From contig NC_132880.1 in assembly GCF_030463535.1 (NCBI RefSeq), positions 27,230,987-27,294,986 of the forward strand: DNA of 64,000 nucleotides, written 5' to 3'. Under the pieces are notes generated by a model that did no database searches, was not told where the DNA came from, and saw only the letters and a list, made by a program, of their open reading frames with translations. Source of the stretch: Salminus brasiliensis (Eukaryota; Chordata; Actinopteri; Characiformes; Bryconidae). Every line of letters begins with the position of its first letter. The stretch's first letter is position 1. The position numbers and the translations under genes were made by a program. Below are positions 1 through 10,905 of this stretch, one piece after another.

Positions 1-500
1 GGGTCGTCTTCAACCTTCCTAAATTCAGCCATGTCTCTCTACTGCTGCGTTCTCTTCACTGGCTTCCTGTAGCTGCTGCCTGCATTAGATATGGAGGACC
101 CTGATGCTGGCCTACAAAGCCAAGAATGGACCAGCTCCTCCATATTTGATGGCAATGGTCAAAAGCCAATCAATACCAAGGGCCCTTTGAGCTTCAAGTA
201 CGGCTTGGCTCAACCCGCCATCCCTTAAGACCCACAGAAGAAAAGCTTCCAGGCTTTTTTCTGTCCTGGCACCAAAGTGGTGGAACAAACTTCACCTAGG
301 TGTCTGAACAGCAGAGTCACTTGCTGTCTATAAACGTAAACTGAAGACCCACCTCTTCTGAGAGTACCTGGGCGACTTGGAGGTATCTTTGGATCCTAGT
401 CTATACAAACTAGCTAGGGTTTTTTTCTGAGTAAACAGCGAAGCACTTGTGTAAGTTGCTCATGATACATGCATCTGCTAAATACCATAAATGTAGATGT
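1..500 (+). repeat. LINE 3' end (non-LTR retrotransposon), cut by window edge
   Basis: Conceptual translation of the first part resembles the C-terminal tail of a fish non-LTR reverse transcriptase ORF (segments such as LMLAYKAKNGPAPP can be read through frame breaks), followed by a 3' tail ending in the familiar teleost 'gtaagttgct...catctgctaaata' type motif near 450-485. Several stops and indels show that the copy is dead. A more diverged copy of the same family lies at about 4085-4680 and shares the segment around 110-136. The family name (L2, Rex1 or another) is not resolved from sequence alone. Confidence 0.7.
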
Positions 501-1920
501 AAAGTTTTACATAAGATAGAAAATGTAGGAAAGCAATTTATAGAAAGATTTAGAAGAGAATGTATGGTGAAGTCATTTACAAAGTCCAAGTATTATCAGC
601 AAATTATTGTAACTATAAGTAGTAGAAGAAAACTGCTCAACTTATAATGTAACTTTTAAAACACTTTAATATTTAATAAATTCAAACATTGTTTAAAAAA
701 GATTATTCTTACAAAGGTCAACATTTGCACCATCATGTCTTCATATGAAAATCAAGTTACATACCAAACAGAATGTCCACAAACACTATGGATGACTTGC
801 TGTAACTGCAGAGTGTTTTCTGCATTAATATATACTCATCATAAACTGATATGAATCTTGATATTTAAATGTGATGGTCAATTCTGCAATGAGGGAGGCC
901 TTTATGAAAGCATTTATTGTAGGCAGTGATGCACAGGCATGCCAGAGGTTTTCATATTAAAATAAAAAAACAAAACAACCAGGAAACCTGAAAGAACAAG
1001 GAAGAAACATGGCATGCAATAGCAGAAAGCCAGGCTTGACATCAGTACTATTTTCATAATGCCGAAGTTGTGATGTCATATGTTTTTGGTTTGTTTGTTT
1101 TACTTTGTTTGTTCACTCGTTTTCTATCTTGTCCACTGGTCCCCTGTGCTCTTTTCATGCATAACCCCCTTGTAGGAAAACATTGTTGAGATGACTTAAC
1201 AGTGAATACATTAATTCTGTTAGATACTATTTTGTTAAGTATTTGAAAAAGTCCCTTAACTTCAGTTTTTATTTGGAGCATAGTCTATGATGAGTGCTGA
1301 GGTACATTTAATAAAGGTTTATTTTACCACCAAATTATTTTACAAATTATTGCAAAGAAGGGATCGTCGTATATTAATTGTATATTCACAAGCACCGTTC
1401 TTATTTAAATCATGCAGACGGAAGGCGTGAAAATAGACTGTTGGCGGGGTGTAAGATAGCAATGAGCATCACAGTGCGCCCCATCACAGGGTGTAAGATG
1501 GGGCCCAAAAACTGTAACAGCATAGCCTTTCCATGTTTAAAAAAGTAAGCAATCAAAATACACCAGCAGAAGTTTGAATTCACTGGTGAAATATTTGAAG
1601 TTTACTATACATATTGATTAGCTTACAACTTAAAAAGCTAATTAACATGCATGTTTTCTATTATTTTTAGCCTATGTGGCATTTAGTACATTGGATGAGA
1701 CTCTTTGTTGGCCAGAGTTGGGCACATTTACCCAAAAGTTTTTGCTAAATAGTTCAGGATTTACAAAATTTAGTATACAGACAAGCTATATTGTCGCTGT
1801 CCGAAGAAAACGTTGAGCGTCCAAAATGGTGACTTAATAGGAGAAGGCAAAAATGATCTTAACTTTGAATGGAAGTCTATGTATGTAAATTAAGAGTTTG
1901 CTCAAAGTAATTTAGAGCAT
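500..1920. other. non-coding, no gene seen
   Basis: AT-rich sequence with only chance ORFs. It contains one dispersed repeat segment (1424-1506, listed separately). No splice-site-bounded coding segment was found on either strand. Confidence 0.6.
1424..1506 (-). repeat. dispersed repeat segment, inverted copy of 5651-5735
   Basis: About 83 bases containing 'ggtgtaagatagcaatgagc' match, as reverse complement, the segment at 5651-5735 with scattered differences. The two copies are about 4.1 kb apart and in opposite orientation. The family is not identified. Neither copy has a convincing reading frame. Confidence 0.65.
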
Positions 1921-1929
1921 TTGAATTGG

Positions 1930-3140
1930 TCCATTTATCCAAAATTATTGAGCAGCTACAGGGTTCAAACCATGGAGAAAATTAAAAATGTGCAAAAATG
2001 GAGAGACATGGTTTTCATTGGACAGCAGCGATATACTGTACTCTGCAAAAAATGGAAAGTGACAAGCACTTGATTCATTTTTGTTCACAAAGTAGAACAA
2101 AAATTGGCACAATACAATTGTATGCAAAGGTTTGGACACTCTTGTCAAGTCAAATCAAATTTATCTTTTTTTTACACCCTGATGTCACAAAGCAGCTTTA
2201 CATAGAAAAAAACGAAAGGAACAAAATAAAAGAGAACATACAGAACACAGTAGTAACCCCAAGTGAGCAAGCCAAAGTAAACAGTGGCACGCAAAGCTGG
2301 AGGAGGAAACCTTGGGTTGAACCAAGACTCAAGACTCGACACATCGTACACTCGTACACATTCCAGTTTCACCATGTTGAAATTATAACATTGTTTTACC
2401 CAGTTCCCCTTATTTCAGGGTATCATAATGTTTAGTACTGAGCAATGATAGGCACATTAAAACAATCGTGTTGTTGCATGTCTCTGTTGAAGTCTGCGGT
2501 ATGGGCGTCACCATACACCTCCAAAGTCATTGTGCTACAGCCTTCAGCAGTTACATCTTCAGAGAAATTAAATATGCCAGTACCTGTGGCATCCATACAT
2601 ACCCAAAGTATGACACCCCCACCACCATGTTTCACAGATGAGATGTTTTAGATCGTGGGCAGTCCACACTTGCTCTTGGATCCACCTGCAGTGAAGGTCT
2701 TCCTTGGCCTACTAATCCCTCTGCGTTTAATGAGCTCACCAGTGCTCACATATCTTTTTAATGACATTCCACACAGTTGAGTTTGGTAATCCCAAGGTTT
2801 GACCGATGTCACTAATGGGTTTCCTCTTGTTTTTCAGCCTTTTAAGAGCTTCTTTGATTTTCATTGGCACAGCTTTTGCTCTCATGTTAAACAACGGCAA
2901 AAACACCTTAAATGGTGTTTGAAAGCTTAGAAGCAAGCCTTGGTGTCTTATGTCCGCACTAATGAAACAACTGAACACACCTGAGTAATCATAAACACCC
3001 GTGAAGCCAAATGAGAATGAAATAAAAGTGTTGTAATTTCAACATGAAATGGAAAATATATACAAACACCCTTAAATTAAAGTGTAATTAATCACATTAG
3101 ATTGGTTTTAGTTTAACATTTGAAACTGTTGAGCAGAAGG
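1930..3140 (-). mobile_element. Tc1/mariner-type transposon remnant
   Basis: On the minus strand, 2978 to 2736 encodes a Tc1-like N-terminal helix-turn-helix part (KEALKRLKNKRKPISD, then GLPNSTVWNVIKK), and 2635 to 2432 encodes a mid-transposase part with KHGGGGVILWVC, the usual Tc1 'GGGSVMVWG' block. The 'gtatgcaaaggtttggacac' at 2119-2138 is typical of fish Tc1/mariner terminal sequence. The frame is interrupted and no intact DDE catalytic triad is present, so the element is dead. Confidence 0.75.
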
Positions 3141-3351
3141 GCATGTCGAAGAAAAGGAAAGGCAATTTTTTACATTTTCCTAATTTAAAAATGTTATGCC
3201 ATCCCTTATAGCAAACAAACAGATTACAGCACAACCTCTATTCATAATTTTATATTAAACATAAAATGTACCATAACCCTTGTACATGCAACAATTGATC
3301 CCCACCCCAATATGTTAAGCAAAAACATTTGCACACAACCATAACAGTAAA

Positions 3352-3356
3352 ACATA

Positions 3357-3387
<31 letters not shown>

Positions 3388-3405
3388 TTATTTTTTTTTT
3401 TTTTA
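3352..3405. repeat. (TA)n followed by T-rich tract
   Basis: A run of TA dinucleotides (3352-3379) passes directly into a nearly pure T tract with scattered A. Simple-sequence repeat with no other feature. Confidence 0.9.
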
Positions 3406-3439
3406 TTTACACCCATACTATGTTCTTGATTAATATATT

Positions 3440-4000
3440 AAATAAAAATAAACATGGCTCCCCCTCTTAGTTTCAGCAGGTATTGCACATAGATGAACCA
3501 TGTGCTTTGGCTGAGCTCTGCCCCTCACCTGATGCTTTTCATGAGACTTAGCTTAGCTTAGGCCTATCCCTCTATGACTACTCTAAAGGGTGCTACCATC
3601 ACCATGCATTGTGGTGGGGAGGGTGTGTCATACCATCTAGTCTGATAGCCAGAAAGCTCTATTTTGGTTTCATGAAACCAAAGAACCATCTTCCAGTTGA
3701 CATTGGAGTTTCCCACATGCTTTTGAGTGAATTGTAGTCAAGCTTTAATTCTCTTTGGCGCTTTTCCATACAGCTCTGACTAGTAAAGAACCCGAGAATT
3801 TCTTTTCAGTCTATTTCTCAATGATGGATTTTCAGTGAGTTTCAGGGATTTTTTTGTATCCATCCACTGGACTGGAGAGTTGTTTTGTTTTCATGGTTTA
3901 TTAGTAGCCTGGAATACTGATTAACCAGTGACTGGACCTTCCAGACAGGTGTCTTTATATTATACTCACTTGAGACACATTTACTGCACTCTGAACACTG
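3440..4000 (-). mobile_element. probable Tc1-like remnant, badly decayed
   Basis: The plus strand carries phrases typical of reverse-complemented fish Tc1 transposase: a 'caccatgcattgtggtgggg' block, then 'ttggtttcatgaaacca', 'ttcccacatgcttttg' and 'agctctgactagtaaagaa' in the usual order (about 3600-3800). No open frame remains. The boundaries are approximate and the assignment rests on pattern recognition only. Confidence 0.4.
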
Positions 4001-4084
4001 AACCATTTCATTGATTGTGGACTTGCCTGGACCTCTGTTGAATTTGGCCAGTCACTTTAAAGGGGCTGATCGGTCCTCTTTCCC

Positions 4085-4680
4085 GACTTATGGTGCAAAC
4101 CTGACTCGGTCATGCAGATTTCTCCTTTACAGCATCCGGAGAATTCAACCTTAACCCCCTACAGAGGCCACCCAGGTGCTCAATCAGTTTCTTGTCATTT
4201 CAAGACTATCTATTGACTGTCTATGGCTGGCTACTGCAACTGCCTTCTGTCTGGCCTTTCTAAGTGTACCATCAGGTTCCTGCAATTGATACTGTCCTAT
4301 AGCTGCCTACAAAGCCAAGAATGGACCAGCCCCTACGTACTTGATGACAACAGTCAAAACCTGATCTGTAACAAGAGCCCACTGAACACTGACCCATCTC
4401 TTCCAAGAGTACTTTAATCAGCACTTATCTTGCACTTGTACTCATGTCTTACTTGATTAGATTGATATTCAGGCAAAGTGTAGTTAAAGTGTTTGTAGAG
4501 TACTGTGTATCTAGGTCTCCATACTGACGTTTGGATTTGGCAGCATCTAGCTTAAGGTATCTTTTGGATCCAAGCCTATACAAACTAGCTATGGATATTT
4601 TTGGAGTAAACAGTAAAGCATTTGTGGATCTATCCATTGTTCTACTTATAAAAGCATTAAAAGGTAAAAACACTGTAAAT
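4085..4680 (+). repeat. LINE 3' fragment, second copy of the family at 1-500
   Basis: Shares 'gcctacaaagccaagaatgg' and the following arrangement with the copy at the window start, and continues upstream into a stretch reading GYCNCLLSGLSKCTIRFLQL, the usual end of the reverse transcriptase region. It is more diverged than the copy at 1-500 and carries insertions. Confidence 0.65.
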
Positions 4681-7600
4681 TTCATGTGATTTTGTAGCTC
4701 ATGGTGTTGCTACTACTACATTTGTAGGAATTTGGGTCTAAACCTGTAAGTTGAAGGATGATGGGTAGAGGAATTTGAAGGAACAGGCCATGACCCTGAA
4801 GATAATATCCCTAAAATCATTTGGTCCCTCATTATTATTGTTACCAATCCTGCAGACAGCATGTAGCCGCATATATTCTAATATAAACAGATAGAAAATA
4901 ATGTAGAATTCTACATACATTTTGTTTTCGATTTGAATGTCCGCTTGTAATGATTTAAAATAAAATATGAACTGAATGCATGAACTCCACCAACTCTCAG
5001 GGCAACACACGCGTGCACACACACACACACAGATGGTAATGGCATTGATGTTTGCCGACAAGGTTTATCTCCTGTTTGGGTAAGCTGTTTGCTTAAGGTC
5101 ATAAAAGAATGTACATATCTGCTGAGCTTCTGAAGCAGACTATTCGGTGAGCAGATCAAGAATTGCATGCAACCATGCTGATATTATAATTAATATTTTA
5201 TCAGGTTTGTGGATAAACCACAGGAGCTGTTCATTGTAGCAAGGCTCAGGAAACAGAAGATACGTCTTGATGAACTAGCCTATACGCATTTGGCCAACTG
5301 GATCAACCTACCAAGTGGAACATCTGGAGCTGCTGGTAGCTGGTAGGTGGTTTTCTGAGGTAAACAGGGGCTGCGTTGTCAAGGTAACTACTGACGCATG
5401 GGAATGGTGGAGAAAACAGCTGTCTTGGGGAGATGAGATGCCGTTCATAATGTATATGGTCAAAATGGCCGTTATGGTCTATGGAGGTATACATTCGTTG
5501 AATATTTTTGTGCTTTGTAATATTAATGTCATAGCAATGTCAGACTAAAATGTCAAAGCTATTACTCTTAAGCTATTTGTCAATTTCTTTTAAAGAAATA
5601 TTAGCTGCCTCCTTTGTTCTTGAGGTGACACAACATGAACTTCAAGTTTAGGGGTCCTATCTTATACCCTGTGCAAGCAGCGTCCCAATGCTCATTGCTA
5701 TCTTACACCCCAGCAACAGTCTATTTTCGCACCTTATGCCTGAGTCATTTAAATAGCAACGGTGCTTGCAAATATATCTGCGGCGATGGGTGTGGTGGTC
5801 TTGAAATAAGATGTGTTCAGGAAAAAGGTGTAAATGAAGCATATGAACTAAGACAGGACTTTTTAAACAAATATATTGTAAACAAACATGACTTGGGTTA
5901 CACAGGTTTGTGTTCCGCAAAAGACATTAGAATTTTGGTTGCTTATATTAGTGAGAATAGTAGCTATTATTATTTAAAGTTTAAAAACAAATTGTTTAAA
6001 TAATATTGTGAATTAGTTTCAAATGATTTATATTTGTAACTGTCAGTAGATATATTTGAAGTTATTAAAACAAAACAATATTATTCTCTAACATTTGTCT
6101 ATTGAATTATTATTTTTCTTAAATTATTTTATTAAAATTACAAACCAATTTAATGTGAAATCCTGACACATTCTTCAGTCACATTTTAGCCCCTTGTAAA
6201 TCCCTTTCTAGAAGTATGTACATGTATATCTAGCTATAACTGTCTCTACTATATAACACTGCAAATGTACATGGTGGCTTGTGGTGTACACTTATGATAC
6301 ACAGTTTTCAATGAATGAATAGTGTGTAGGTCGTTCTAAAGATTTATGATGTATGAAGATTGTTTTTTTTCTTTTTTTCTTATGCTACAAAATATGCCCT
6401 GAAATATGATTGCAGTAAATAATAAAGACAAACCATTTTAATCATCTGGTTAAGTGGTCACTTTTCTACATTTGTAGTGTATTTATATACACTGATGTAC
6501 TAGTTTTGCACTGATCTTTTGGCAGTTAGCTATATATATATATATAGCTAGATTCCAGCTTCTGGCAGCATTTCTGAGAAGCCCATTCCTCATGGGTTTC
6601 TTCTTGGGTTTTTTTTTTTGCTGCAACTGCCTTCTTCAAATCCCACTAAATGTTTTCTATGGGTCTACAGTCATATATAGCACTAATCCACTGACCTCAA
6701 AAAGTTTTGTTTAATTGCCTTACAGAACAGAATCCCAAAGCGTACATATTTATGACTTATTTATCTGGTTTTGAGCAGACTGGAGCAGACCTTTGTTGGG
6801 TTTTTGGGTTAGTAGTACGGTTTTGGAGTTTGGGCATGGAGACCTTCAGTGGTTAGTATGTGCATTACTGTGCAAACTAAAACCTCAATGCCTGCTGCCA
6901 TCAAATCCTGCACTAGATCTTTTGCAGTCACTTTGCAGGAATGTGGTGGCAGCTGGTAATAGCTTCCTCTTTCTGCCACATCCAGGTGTAGCCAGTGTTC
7001 ATTTAACTTTGAACTTGTGAACTCTGCTTCTAGCTGAATGTCTAGGAACGTTCAGTGTCTTTGTTCTTTTTTTGTATCGTTTTACTTGTTTATTTTCTGA
7101 ACTTTTTGGACAACTCTCTTGACTTTTTATCTGAAGCACACCTGATGCAACTAATGAAGCCCTTGGTTTGCCACCTGATTCTATTTAGCGGATTGAATAA
7201 TTCTGAGACTGTAGTTGTCATTAAAAGTGATGTTCTGTGTTGAATTTGGAAAAAATAAAACACTTGTTATGTTATAAGCATCAAGCTATTGAAATTGTTC
7301 TTATTTCATTGGTTCATTGCAAACAGATGGAAGTTTGGGAATATTTATTGTAAGCATAATTTGCAATAAAGATACTGTAGATATATAAACCTATAAGATT
7401 TTTAAACATTTGAAGGAATGCACAAAATGTTACCGACTAAAGGCTACTGTCAGTTATGCAACACAAGCAAAGCAATGCTAGTTAATTAGCAGGGTAAATA
7501 TTCCACCTCTATTATAGGTCAGAAAAACATATTTACGTTGTAATCAACGTTGTAATGCACTGATGTCCTAGGTCTCTGAGGAACAAAAAAAGCAGTGCCA

Positions 7601-9860
7601 GCATGTAATTCCATGTTGGTCTGGTGCTGGTTGACCCGCATACTAGCATTCCCAACACAAGACCATTTTTTTGCTGTATATCATCTATGATGATCTATAT
7701 AAATTGTTTTTGTGCTAAATCATTAATAAAATATCATTGCATATCACTGATAAAATAAGAAAAGTTTGAGGCAAAAAAAAAAAATTGTACCAAACAAAAT
7801 TGCAGTGCATATTAATTTTCCTATGGTATAACAGTTTCAGCAGTGGGTTTGGAAGATTTGGAAGAATCACATGTCGCAACTGTATTGTAAAAAGAAACTG
7901 TACTGTATCTGAAGGTCCTGGTGTGAGGCCCTTGAGAAAAAAAGACACTTCCTTAAATCTGCCACAAGATCATGCTTAGCCATGGTGAAAGTGCATTGTC
8001 ACGCTGGACCAATGTGTTGAATCTGTGAATTCTCAGTAGGATTCAGAGCGCTGTTTGGATTGGAAAGCATTTATTGTTCATTTTCAGTCAGAGTAATGAA
8101 ACAGGGTAACTGACATCTGGAGTGTACAACAGTAATGCAGTTGGAGATCAGAAAAATCATCAAAATTGTTACATTTTGCTTTGTTAGATCAAATTTATCA
8201 CATAACAAAATGATTCAAACAACAGCACTGAGCCATCTGGTCATTAATGGGAAACAGTCGATATGAAGAAATAGCTGCACTTTTACGTCAAACCCAAGTG
8301 GTTATGTGAATGTATAGAAATGTAACATATGAAGCCCAGAATATATTAGAATTAGCATACAAATATCTACATGTAAAACCACTCATGTATATAAAAGTGA
8401 AATCCTCTGGAGCTGTGAACTGCAGGTAACCAGCCCGCCCAGACGCTTCATAAAACAGGTAGATCTGACATTAGCATGTGATTGACCTACAATGCTAAAT
8501 CACACAGTCCTGCCCTGTATGGTTGCCTTTTACATCAGAGACAAATCCTTTCCTGTGGACATAAGTGATGAAGTAACATGCTGAACTTGATGCCTGATAG
8601 ATAACGAAGGACAACACATTTGAGTTATTGCATTGAAAATCGAAGCTATAATGATTGCTCTTAGTTCGAACCTTATATAATATTTCCTTTAATATCTAAC
8701 TTTAATAGACTGCTTAATATCAGCCTATAATAATCTCTCAGGGCTGCTATTATCACTTTTTTTTTATTAACACATACGCAGAGAAGAACAAACACAGACC
8801 TGTAATCTCAGAGATATGCTCTCTGTTAGCGGATGTGGCCTGTGTCATCCAGGCCACCCTGTGTGTGAACCTATACATTAACACATTAACAGCAGTTATG
8901 ACATCTTCCGTTCTCCCTGTTTTAGGGAGTTGCTGAGCAACTCTGTTTGGTCAGCATCAGACATGTTGATTGTGTCAGGAGCTTATTAAATTTCCACGAA
9001 CTGAAACACTGCATCCACCAAAAGATAACATAAGGAAATAAGAATGCCTGAGTCCAAACTGAGGCTACTTTGCTCTTGTATTTGGCACGACGGCAGGACC
9101 GCTGCAAAATGAAAACACAAGCTTTTCAGGGTGAGTTTTATCCAAATTCTCCTAATCTTATGCTTGTATGATTATCTTGCTGTTTATTAATGCAATTAAG
9201 CTATTAAAAAATACTGTTTAATAGTATTCTTTTCCATTAATATCCAGAGTTGATTATGCTATTTATGCTGTTGGAAAACTTGGTCAATCTCTGTAAAATG
9301 ACTAAAGCTTCATATAACTGTCCACCAACCTGGATTGAAGTGCCATAAATTGGCTTCAATTGGCTTATCCATGGTTGCCCACAACTGGGTCCTTTTGCAA
9401 CAAATGTTGCAAGGTTGGACACACTTTGCAGGAATTAGGCAAAGGTCTCATTTAACCCAACAAGAAACAGTAGACTTTACTTTCCCATATGGGTCCCAAT
9501 TGTGCCCAGATGATCAAATTCAGTTGATTAACAACACTGTCAAGGATAGGGGGATAGGGGGCAATTTCCCCTCAATCTCAGGTTTAGTTTTTTATGGATA
9601 TTATATGTTGATATTTAGTTTCATGTTAGTTAAAGACAAGGTGAGTATCTACAAAGCATCCACAGGGGATCATTAAAATAATGTGTTAACATGCATTGTG
9701 TTTATGGTCTCTCATTAGGTTTAATGGGATTTGACATTGTTCTAAAAGCTCGTTCAAACTTGTGAAAAGAAGGCATTTGGTGGACGCAGCATTGATAGGT
9801 CAACTACCATCTACTCCTCTCACCTCTCAAAACTAATTACTGTTCTTGTGTAGTTTTGCA
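4680..9860. other. non-coding stretch upstream of the fatty acid receptor
   Basis: No gene can be supported. The reading frames at 5315-5548 and 5635-6003 show no recognisable domain, and the second begins inside a dispersed repeat. There is a short palindromic TA tract at 6527-6550. A possible non-coding 5' exon of the receptor could end near 9130, where 'cttttcagg' is followed by gtgagt, but this is a guess. Confidence 0.5.
5651..5735 (+). repeat. dispersed repeat segment, partner of 1424-1506
   Basis: Matches the reverse complement of 1424-1506 (shared 'gctcattgctatcttacacc' block). See that entry. Confidence 0.65.
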
Positions 9861-9900
9861 GTGACTCCACAGATGTTTTGTGAAAGACAAGCCCATCACC

Positions 9901-10905
9901 ATGTTGCCCAGCCAGATGCTCTTGCTTGTCTACATCTTTACGTTCCTAGTTGGACTCCCTGCCAATATCCTTGCCTTCTGCACCTTCTGCCGCAAGATTC
10001 ACCGCAAACCTGCACCAATTGACATCCTTCTGCTTAACCTCACCATCTCTGACCTCGTCTTCCTTGCATTCTTGCCCTTTAAGATGAAGGAGGCTTATGA
10101 TGGCATGGTTTGGTTGATGTATGACTTCCTGTGTCCCCTCAGCAGCTTCATGTTCTTCTCTACCATTTACACTAGCACATTCTTCCTGACGGCAGTGAGC
10201 TTTGAGCGCTACTTGGGCGTTGCTTTCCCAATCCGATATGCGTTGTACCGTCGACCTCGCTATGCAGTGATTGCTAGCGTCTTCTTCTGGCTCGTGGGAA
10301 CTGGCAACCTCAGCATTGTTTACATTGTGCCATTTTTGCCTTCGTGCAGTGGAAGCAATAATGACTGTACTCAAAACTGTAGTGCAAAACAACCTGCTCT
10401 GACAAGGTGCTATGACAACTTCACCCAAGAGCAGCTGGATATTCTGCTCCCAGTCCGCCTGGAGCTCTTCCTGGTGCTCTTCTGTGTACCTTTCTTCATC
10501 TGCTGCTTTTGCTACATCAACTTCATACGGATTCTGTCTGGCTTGCCCCACATTGGCCGGCGTCGGCGGCTAAGGGCCATTGGGCTGGCCCTGGTTACTC
10601 TGATTGTGTTTGCTGTATGTTTCGGGCCCTATAATGCATCACACGTGGTAGGCTTCATTCATGAGGGAAGTGAGAACTGGCGCTCGTGGGCTTTGGCATT
10701 CAGCACCCTCAACGCCTGCCTGGACCCTATGATCTTCTACTTCTCATCATCAGCAGTAAGGAGTGCCCTTAGCGGCTTTGTGAAGGGACTCGGGGAGAAG
10801 GTTCATGTCCTGAGATGTAAGAAGCTTCAGTGTTGTCCTCTGCAGATTTCCAAGACTGAGAAATACAGAGAACCACCTCCACCTGATGACCTGAAAGGTC
10901 CTTAG
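9901..10905 (+). CDS. ffar2/ffar3: free fatty acid receptor 2/3-like GPCR
   Basis: Encodes a 334-residue class A receptor predicted to sense short-chain fatty acids at the plasma membrane. It is close in length to human FFAR2. Seven hydrophobic segments are visible. Landmarks are TM2 D51, the TM3-ECL2 cysteines C78 and C170, the E102-R103-Y104 motif followed by LGVAFP, and NACLDPMIFY in TM7. The carboxylate-binding residues known from FFAR2 are kept: R186 (in LLPVRLEL), H248 (in YNASHVVG) and R261. The ATG at 9901 (MLPSQM) aligns with the human start MLP; an in-frame GTG at 9880 is not needed. A good acceptor ends at 9860, so a 5'UTR intron is likely. Unusual: extracellular loop 2 is about nine residues longer than in human FFAR2 and has three extra cysteines (149, 156, 160) and an NCS sequon. 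Some segments look more like FFAR3 (TM1, TM3) and others like FFAR2 (ERYLGVAFP), so the exact paralogue is uncertain. Confidence 0.92.
   Translation: MLPSQMLLLVYIFTFLVGLPANILAFCTFCRKIHRKPAPIDILLLNLTISDLVFLAFLPFKMKEAYDGMVWLMYDFLCPLSSFMFFSTIYTSTFFLTAVSFERYLGVAFPIRYALYRRPRYAVIASVFFWLVGTGNLSIVYIVPFLPSCSGSNNDCTQNCSAKQPALTRCYDNFTQEQLDILLPVRLELFLVLFCVPFFICCFCYINFIRILSGLPHIGRRRRLRAIGLALVTLIVFAVCFGPYNASHVVGFIHEGSENWRSWALAFSTLNACLDPMIFYFSSSAVRSALSGFVKGLGEKVHVLRCKKLQCCPLQISKTEKYREPPPPDDLKGP

Noticed and set aside
5195-5345. Short exon-like frame reading VDKPQELFIVARLRKQK
   Set aside because: A weak acceptor (attttatcag) precedes it, but no partner exons, donor or known domain were found and the frame is only about 46 codons.
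5635-6003. 122-codon plus-strand frame
   Set aside because: Its first part is the dispersed repeat shared with 1424-1506 and the rest is AT-rich without domains.
9880-9900. Earlier in-frame GTG start for the fatty acid receptor
   Set aside because: Nuclear vertebrate genes start at ATG; the ATG at 9901 matches the family start MLP.
9946-10551. 201-codon minus-strand frame across the receptor
   Set aside because: It is the antisense shadow of the receptor coding exon, with no domain of its own.
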